DNA from: Kineothrix alysoides
GTDB taxonomy: Bacteria > Bacillota > Clostridia > Lachnospirales > Lachnospiraceae
Assembly: GCF_000732725.1 (NCBI RefSeq)
Contig: NZ_JPNB01000001.1
Location: 1,178,001-1,242,000, forward strand
Direction of reading: 5' to 3'
DNA: 64,000 bases
Positions 59,260 through 64,000 of this stretch are shown piece after piece. A model generated the notes under the pieces. The model made no database searches. It was not told the DNA's origin and saw only the letters and a list, made by a program, of their open reading frames with translations. Numbering within the stretch: the first letter of the stretch is position 1; each line of letters starts with the position of its first letter. The position numbers were made by a program, and so were the translations under genes.

Positions 59260-59329
59260 TAGTAAAGGTTAATGTTACTATAAAAGAGAAACAAAAATTA
59301 TTTTATGAAAGTGAAGGGAGAACATAAAA

Positions 59330-59587
59330 GTGAAAGAATTTAAGTATACGATTAAAGATGAACTGGGTATTCATGCAAGACCTGCCGGACTGCTCGTTAA
59401 GCTGGTAACGCCTTTTCAGAGCAAGATTACGGTAGATACAGGAACTAAGGCTGCAGATGCGAAGAAGATAATGGCACTTATGGGTGCAGGCGCAAAAAAG
59501 GGAACAGTAGTTACCTGCCGCGCGGAAGGTCCTGACGAAGCGGAAGCTGTTACAGCGCTTAAAAAGTTCTTTGAGGAAAATTTATAA
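59330..59587 (+). CDS. HPr-family phosphocarrier lacking Ser46
   Basis: 85 residues. The phospho-acceptor His15 is in ELGIHARPAGLLVKL. The HPr-kinase site region reads DAKKIMALMGAGAKKG, so residue 46 is Lys where Gram-positive HPr has Ser (KSIM). It can therefore carry phosphate for the PTS but should not take part in CcpA-type repression through HPr-Ser-P. Its place between EIIA and EIICB genes suggests a dedicated carrier for this operon; a housekeeping HPr is expected elsewhere. Confidence 0.9.
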   Translation: MKEFKYTIKDELGIHARPAGLLVKLVTPFQSKITVDTGTKAADAKKIMALMGAGAKKGTVVTCRAEGPDEAEAVTALKKFFEENL

Positions 59588-59684
59588 TTTTGTATTCTAG
59601 GGATGCCATCCCATGGAATAGATGAAATGAATCGAGCCCTGCGGCCGGGGCATGGCTCAAACAAAACAAGGGGGTACTTTATTT

Positions 59685-61133
59685 ATGATGAAATATTTAC
59701 AAAAGCTTGGTAAGTCATTAATGCTTCCGGTTGCTTGTCTGCCGGTTGCAGGTATCATGTTAGGTCTTGGTTATTGGATCGACCCTTCAGGCTGGGGCGG
59801 CAATAACGTAATCGCTGCTTTCCTTTGCAAAGCAGGTTCTGCGCTTATAGACAACATGGCAATTCTGTTCGTTATTGGTGTCGCTGTCGGAATGTCCGAT
59901 GACGGTGACGGTACATCCGCACTTGCGGGTATCGTTTCATACCTTATGGTTAAGACCTTATTAGCTCCCGGAGCTGTTGAGATGTTTACCGGCTCGGAAG
60001 CAAATGCAGCGTTTTCCAAAATTGACGGCAACCAATTTATTGGTATTTTGACCGGTTTAATCGGTGCTACGTGCTATAACAAATTCAAGAGTACGAAATT
60101 ACCGGATGCCCTGTCGTTTTTCAGCGGCAAGCGAAGCGTAGCGATTGTTACTGCTGCGTTTACTATTGTAGCAAGTTTGATTTTGTTCTTTATCTGGCCG
60201 GTTCTTTACGGAGGTTTGGTAGCTTTCGGTACGGCCATTTCCAGTACAGGTGCAATCGGAGTTGGTCTCTACGGTTTCTTCAACAGATTATTGATTCCGT
60301 TCGGTTTGCACCACGCGCTGAACTCCGTATTCTGGTTTGATGCGATTGGTATTGCAGATCTTTACAAATTCTGGGGATTGGGCGGATACGACACATCTCA
60401 GGCTGTTATCGGCGAGACGGGACAGTATATGACAGGTTTCTTCCCCGTTATGATGTTCGGTATTCCTGCAGGCGCTTTGGCTATGTATCATACGGCTAAA
60501 ACGAATAAGAGAAAAGTTGCAGCCGGCTTACTCGGCGCAGCAGCTCTTTGCTCTTTCTTAACTGGTGTTACGGAACCCTTCGAATTCGCTTTTATGTTCT
60601 TATCACCTGTGCTTTATGTTGTACATGCGCTTTTAACAGGTATCGTTTGTGCGATTACCGCGCTCCTTCCTGTCAGAGCAGGATTTACCTTCAGTGGTGG
60701 ATTTATCGACTGGGTGCTCTGCGCGAAGCTTCCGGCAGCCCTCAATACATGGATGATTATTCCAATCGGTTTGGTTGTTGCTGTAGTTTACTATGCGGTA
60801 TTCCGTTTTGTAATCGTGAAATTAGACCTCAAGACTCCCGGCAGAGAAGATGATGATGCTGAAGCTGATAAGAAGGTTGTTCTTTCTAACGACAATTTCA
60901 CGGAAGTTGCCCAGATCGTTTTAGAAGGTCTTGGAGGAAAAGAAAATGTTACATCTCTCGATAACTGCGTAACCAGACTTCGTCTCGAAATCAAAGATTA
61001 CACGAAAGTGGATGAGAAGAAGATCAAGTCTGCAGGAGTTGCAGGCGTGATGAGACCGAGTAAGACATCTGTTCAGGTTATTGTAGGTACTAAGGTACAA
61101 TTCGTAGCTGATGAAATGAAAAAAATGTTATAA
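59685..61133 (+). CDS. nagE: PTS EIICB, N-acetylglucosamine-type
   Basis: 482 residues from ATG 59685, after GGGGGT; an ATG at 59652 is in frame but less family-like. EIIC membrane domain to about 385 with GLHHALNSVFWFDAIG and TGVTEPFEFAFMFLSPVLYV, then EIIB with the phospho-Cys in SLDNCVTRLRLEIKDY. No EIIA domain is fused, unlike E. coli NagE. The neighbouring nagB and nagA give GlcNAc as the likely sugar; glucose or glucosamine are possible. Confidence 0.92.
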   Translation: MMKYLQKLGKSLMLPVACLPVAGIMLGLGYWIDPSGWGGNNVIAAFLCKAGSALIDNMAILFVIGVAVGMSDDGDGTSALAGIVSYLMVKTLLAPGAVEMFTGSEANAAFSKIDGNQFIGILTGLIGATCYNKFKSTKLPDALSFFSGKRSVAIVTAAFTIVASLILFFIWPVLYGGLVAFGTAISSTGAIGVGLYGFFNRLLIPFGLHHALNSVFWFDAIGIADLYKFWGLGGYDTSQAVIGETGQYMTGFFPVMMFGIPAGALAMYHTAKTNKRKVAAGLLGAAALCSFLTGVTEPFEFAFMFLSPVLYVVHALLTGIVCAITALLPVRAGFTFSGGFIDWVLCAKLPAALNTWMIIPIGLVVAVVYYAVFRFVIVKLDLKTPGREDDDAEADKKVVLSNDNFTEVAQIVLEGLGGKENVTSLDNCVTRLRLEIKDYTKVDEKKIKSAGVAGVMRPSKTSVQVIVGTKVQFVADEMKKML

Positions 61134-61174
61134 GTGGTAAGTCTAAAAATAATCCATAATATTGTGTTCCCGGC

Positions 61175-61212
61175 ATATCGGAAGCCCCGTGTTCTATACG
61201 GGCTTCCGATAT
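61175..61212 (+). other. Strong intercistronic hairpin between nagE and nagB
   Basis: ATATCGGAAGCCCCGT and ATACGGGCTTCCGATAT pair over about 15 bp, with no T-run after. It may be an mRNA-stability or processing element that sets the PTS/nagB ratio. Confidence 0.6.
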
Positions 61213-61390
61213 TAAACTATAAAGAAGTCTTTAAAAAAGCAAGAAAAGAAAAAAGGTGACAAGAAAAGCTATGGGAATCCGTCTGTGAATGATATATACT
61301 AATGGTAGCGTCTATGGACGGACTTTTGAACAAATTCTGCATGTTCAAAATGGTGTTTTAAGCGTGTGCAGCACGCGGATAGGAGTAGAA

Positions 61391-62119
61391 GTGAATATAG
61401 TCAGGGCAAAGGATTATAAAGATATGAGCAAGAAAGCCGCGAGCGTTATTTCCTCGCAGGTCATTATGAAACCGAACTGCGTTTTAGGACTGGCGACGGG
61501 ATCTACGCCAATCGGAACCTATGAAAAGTTAGTGGAGTGGTATAACGGCGATAACTTGGATTTCTCCAAGGTGGTTTCTGTAAATTTAGATGAATATAAG
61601 GGGCTTACGAGAGAGAATGATCAGAGCTACTATTATTTTATGAACGATCATCTTTTCAGTAAGATAAATATAAAGAAAGAAAATACGCACCTTCCTGACG
61701 GAACGGAGCCGGATGCCAATAAGGCTTGCGGTGACTATGACAAGGTGATTGAGGCAGTGGGCGGAATAGACTTACAGCTTCTTGGACTTGGACACAACGG
61801 ACATATCGGCTTCAACGAGCCTGCGGAGGAATTTATTCCCGATACTCATTGTGTTGATTTAACAGCATCTACCATTGAGGCTAATCAGAGATTTTTTGCT
61901 TCCTATGATGAGGTGCCAAAGCAGGCTTACACTATGGGAATCAGGACTATTATGCTGGCGAAGAAGGTGCTGGTCGTGGTAAGCGGAGAAGAGAAGGCAG
62001 CCATTGTCAAAGATGCCTTTTTTGGTCCGATTACGCCTAAGGTGCAGGCATCTGTACTGCAGCTTCATCCGAACGTTACTTTGGTTGCGGACGAGGCGGC
62101 GTTGTCACTTATAAAATAG
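61391..62119 (+). CDS. nagB: Glucosamine-6-phosphate deaminase
   Basis: 242 residues from GTG 61391, chosen for TAGGAGTAGAA just upstream and for the family start MNIVRAKDYKDMSKKAA. Motifs: LGLATGSTPIGTYEKL, Asp in VNLDEYKGL, LLGLGHNGHIGFNEP (active-site His), GIRTIMLAKKVLVVVSG. It converts GlcN-6-P to fructose-6-P and ammonia. It works after NagA, encoded 29 bases downstream. Confidence 0.96.
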   Translation: MNIVRAKDYKDMSKKAASVISSQVIMKPNCVLGLATGSTPIGTYEKLVEWYNGDNLDFSKVVSVNLDEYKGLTRENDQSYYYFMNDHLFSKINIKKENTHLPDGTEPDANKACGDYDKVIEAVGGIDLQLLGLGHNGHIGFNEPAEEFIPDTHCVDLTASTIEANQRFFASYDEVPKQAYTMGIRTIMLAKKVLVVVSGEEKAAIVKDAFFGPITPKVQASVLQLHPNVTLVADEAALSLIK

Positions 62120-62148
62120 GAAGATGCGGAAAGGGGCTTGAGATACAT

Positions 62149-63285
62149 ATGATTATCAAAAATGCGAAGGTTTTTACTGAAGAAGGTAGATTTATAGAGC
62201 AGGATATTTATATCAAAGATGGCCGGTTTGTAAAAAGTGAGGTGCAGGCTGGTGCGGATGAGGTGATAGATGCGCAAGGATGCTTTGCTGTCCCGGGACT
62301 TACGGATATTCATTTCCACGGCTGCGTGGGCTATGATTTCTGTGACGGAACGGAGGAAGCGATTACGAAGATTGCGGAATATCAGGCATCCATAGGTGTT
62401 ACTTCCATCGTTCCGGCGACCATGACCTTGGGAGAGGAAATATTGACAGGCATCTGCAAGACGGCGGCAGAATACAGAAAGAACAATAAAAACGACAGGG
62501 CTGCAGATTTGTGCGGAATCAATATGGAAGGGCCCTTCCTCGCGGAGAGCAAGAAGGGAGCGCAGAACAGCGCTTATCTCCACACGCCGGATGCAGGAAT
62601 GTATGATCGTTTGAACGAAGCGGCTGACCATATGGTGAAGCTGGTGGCTATCGCTCCTGAAATAGAGGGTGCGATGGAATTCATCCAGTCGAAAAAGGGC
62701 CAGGTGGTGCTTTCTACAGCCCATACTGCCGCGGATTACGATACCGCTTTAGAAGCTTTTGAAAAAGGAGCAACCCATGTGACTCATTTGTATAATGCGA
62801 TGAATCCATATACTCATAGGGCACCGGGATTGATCGGCGCAGCTACGGATGCGGGAGCTGAGGTCGAGCTGATCTGCGACGGAGTGCACGTTCACCCTGC
62901 CGTTGTCCGCAACACCTTTAAGATGTTCGGCGAGGATAAAGTAATCTTGATCAGCGACAGCATGATGGCTACCGGTCTGGATGACGGTGATTACAGCCTC
63001 GGAGGGCAGGCGGTAAAGGTCGTAGGTAATCTTGCGACCTTAGCAGACGGTACTATCGCCGGTTCCGCTACCAATTTAATGGACTGCGTGAGAACAGCGG
63101 TTCTCAAGATGCGCATTCCGTTAGAGACGGCGATTAAATGTGCGGCGGCCAACTCTGCCAAGAGTGTGGGAATATACGATGAATACGGCAGCATAACGCC
63201 TGGAAAGGTTGCCAATGTAGTTTTGCTTAAGAAGGAGGACCTTACTTTGGACTCCGTGATTTTGCGAGGAAACAAATTATCATAA
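62149..63285 (+). CDS. nagA: N-acetylglucosamine-6-phosphate deacetylase
   Basis: 378 residues, amidohydrolase barrel. DIHFHGCVGYDFCDGT, metal Glu in NMEGPFLAESKKGAQN, metal His in LSTAHTAADYD and VTHLYNAMNPYTHR, substrate HVHPAVVR, catalytic Asp in LISDSMMATGLDDG. It removes acetate from GlcNAc-6-P, the product of the PTS upstream. Last gene of the operon, closed by a terminator. Confidence 0.97.
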   Translation: MIIKNAKVFTEEGRFIEQDIYIKDGRFVKSEVQAGADEVIDAQGCFAVPGLTDIHFHGCVGYDFCDGTEEAITKIAEYQASIGVTSIVPATMTLGEEILTGICKTAAEYRKNNKNDRAADLCGINMEGPFLAESKKGAQNSAYLHTPDAGMYDRLNEAADHMVKLVAIAPEIEGAMEFIQSKKGQVVLSTAHTAADYDTALEAFEKGATHVTHLYNAMNPYTHRAPGLIGAATDAGAEVELICDGVHVHPAVVRNTFKMFGEDKVILISDSMMATGLDDGDYSLGGQAVKVVGNLATLADGTIAGSATNLMDCVRTAVLKMRIPLETAIKCAAANSAKSVGIYDEYGSITPGKVANVVLLKKEDLTLDSVILRGNKLS

Positions 63286-63298
63286 GATGCAGCAATGT

Positions 63299-63336
63299 TG
63301 GATGCGGAACGGATAAAACCGTCCGCATCCTTTTTA
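63299..63336 (+). terminator. Terminator of the N-acetylglucosamine operon
   Basis: GGATGCGGAACGG and CCGTCCGCATCC pair, then TTTTT. Confidence 0.88.
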
Positions 63337-63477
63337 AATTAATTTATTCGGAGCACTTTTAAAATCCTTTATTTTAGTGTATAGTACATTATGTATGAAT
63401 ATATTGTGGGAAAATATATCATATGTAGTATACGGCGCGCAGTTGCACGGCACAAAATAGAACTATGAGGAATAGGC

Positions 63478-63801
63478 ATGAATTGTAAGGATATAGATAA
63501 AATGATACCGGCCTTTTTAAATAAGGAATTGAGCGGCAGAGAACTGAACGATTTTATGGAGCACATTTCAGGATGTCCTGAATGCAAGGAGGAACTCAGC
63601 ATACAGTTTCTCGTATTGGAGGGTATGGCCAGCCTCCAGGATGGAAGCACTTTCGATTTGCAGAAGAAGTTGGACAAGCAGCTGGAGGAAGCGAGAAGGA
63701 AGCTTAAGATAAGAAAAGGCATACATTTTTTGGTATACGGTCTGGAGATTCTGGCGATTATAACCATGATAACGATTATTGTACTGATAATGATATTATA
63801 A
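63478..63801 (+). CDS. Zinc-finger (zf-HC2) anti-sigma-like membrane protein
   Basis: 107 residues. HxxxCxxC zinc motif in FMEHISGCPECKEEL (about residues 29-40), a coiled coil, and one TM helix at the C-terminus (FLVYGLEILAIITMITIIVL). This is the layout of small anti-sigma factors, but no ECF sigma gene is adjacent. GAGGAATAGGC precedes the ATG. It lies 33 bases before polA and may share its transcript. Confidence 0.8.
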   Translation: MNCKDIDKMIPAFLNKELSGRELNDFMEHISGCPECKEELSIQFLVLEGMASLQDGSTFDLQKKLDKQLEEARRKLKIRKGIHFLVYGLEILAIITMITIIVLIMIL

Positions 63802-63834
63802 ATAGTTTAGGGATACCGGGGAGATAGAAAGAAC

Positions 63835-64000
63835 ATGAGCAAGATAGTTTTGATAGACGGACATAGTATTCTGAACCGGGCATTTTACGGAGTGCCTGAC
63901 TTGAGCAATGCGGAGGGCCTGCATACGAATGCAGTTTACGGCTTCCTCAATATCATGTTCAAGATTCTGGAGGAGGAGAATCCACAGTATCTGGCTGTGG
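63835..64000 (+). CDS. polA: DNA polymerase I, N-terminal part (cut by window end)
   Basis: The first 55 codons read MSKIVLIDGHSILNRAFYGV then LHTNAVYGFLNIMFKILEEE, the start of the 5'-3' exonuclease domain of Pol I. A stand-alone exonuclease of the same family is possible since the rest is outside the window. GGGGAGATAG precedes the ATG. Confidence 0.9.
   Translation, partial: MSKIVLIDGHSILNRAFYGVPDLSNAEGLHTNAVYGFLNIMFKILEEENPQYLAV

Overview
The window looks like chromosomal DNA of a low-GC Gram-positive anaerobe of the class Clostridia, most likely family Lachnospiraceae. The 16S rRNA reads as that group, the genes carry strong Shine-Dalgarno sites, and the content (Gram-positive type IV pili, CheV, LicT-type antitermination, KimA-like permease) fits. 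This is recognition from memory; no database search was run.

Layout. 1-6.5 kb: tail of a truncated gene, a DUF1905 gene beside a broken Imm5-like immunity gene, a methyl-accepting chemotaxis protein, an OmpR/HisKA two-component pair and a lipoprotein. 6.8-12.6 kb: one rRNA operon in the unusual order 16S - 5S - tRNA-Ile - tRNA-Ala - 23S, with many copies of a 15-19 nt hairpin in its spacers. 13.1-34.4 kb: a type IV pilus locus: pilT, a patch of three XRE-type genes (two broken), then pilB, pilC, major pilin, prepilin peptidase, a PilM-PilN fusion, PilO-like, four further prepilin or PilX-like proteins and a 1706-residue secreted DUF5057 protein. 34.6-43.3 kb: cheV, a divergent sirtuin-like gene, a 711-residue charged membrane protein of unknown role, hisH-hisF, ung, and a TrmB-type regulator overlapping lysA.

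43.3-53.4 kb is an accessory region. A tRNA-Leu(CAA) gene is followed by an integrase fragment, a DUF2798 gene, two related end modules of about 175 bp with tRNA-3'-end-like sequences that bracket a membrane pyrophosphatase gene, a diguanylate cyclase, and small stress or transfer-type genes, several decayed (GyrI-like fragment, GNAT pseudogene). 53.4-57.4 kb: a methyltransferase, an alpha/beta hydrolase and a KimA-like permease on the minus strand. 57.7-63.3 kb: an N-acetylglucosamine operon under a LicT-type antitermination switch (promoter, RAT, terminator, antiterminator gene, EIIA, HPr-like protein, EIICB, nagB, nagA). The window ends with a zinc-finger anti-sigma-like gene and the first 55 codons of polA.

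How they work together. The pilus locus, the chemotaxis genes and the diguanylate cyclase form a plausible surface-motility and adhesion module; PilB carries two MshEN-type motifs, which in other PilB/MshE ATPases bind cyclic di-GMP. The most interesting candidate for an undescribed system is the distal part of the pilus operon, where very large minor pilin-like proteins sit next to the giant DUF5057 protein, suggesting a pilus-tip complex analogous to PilVWX-PilY1. Other notable points are a dispersed 75-80 bp hairpin repeat (three copies), the rRNA gene order, an HPr paralogue lacking Ser46, and the stacked att-like ends downstream of tRNA-Leu.
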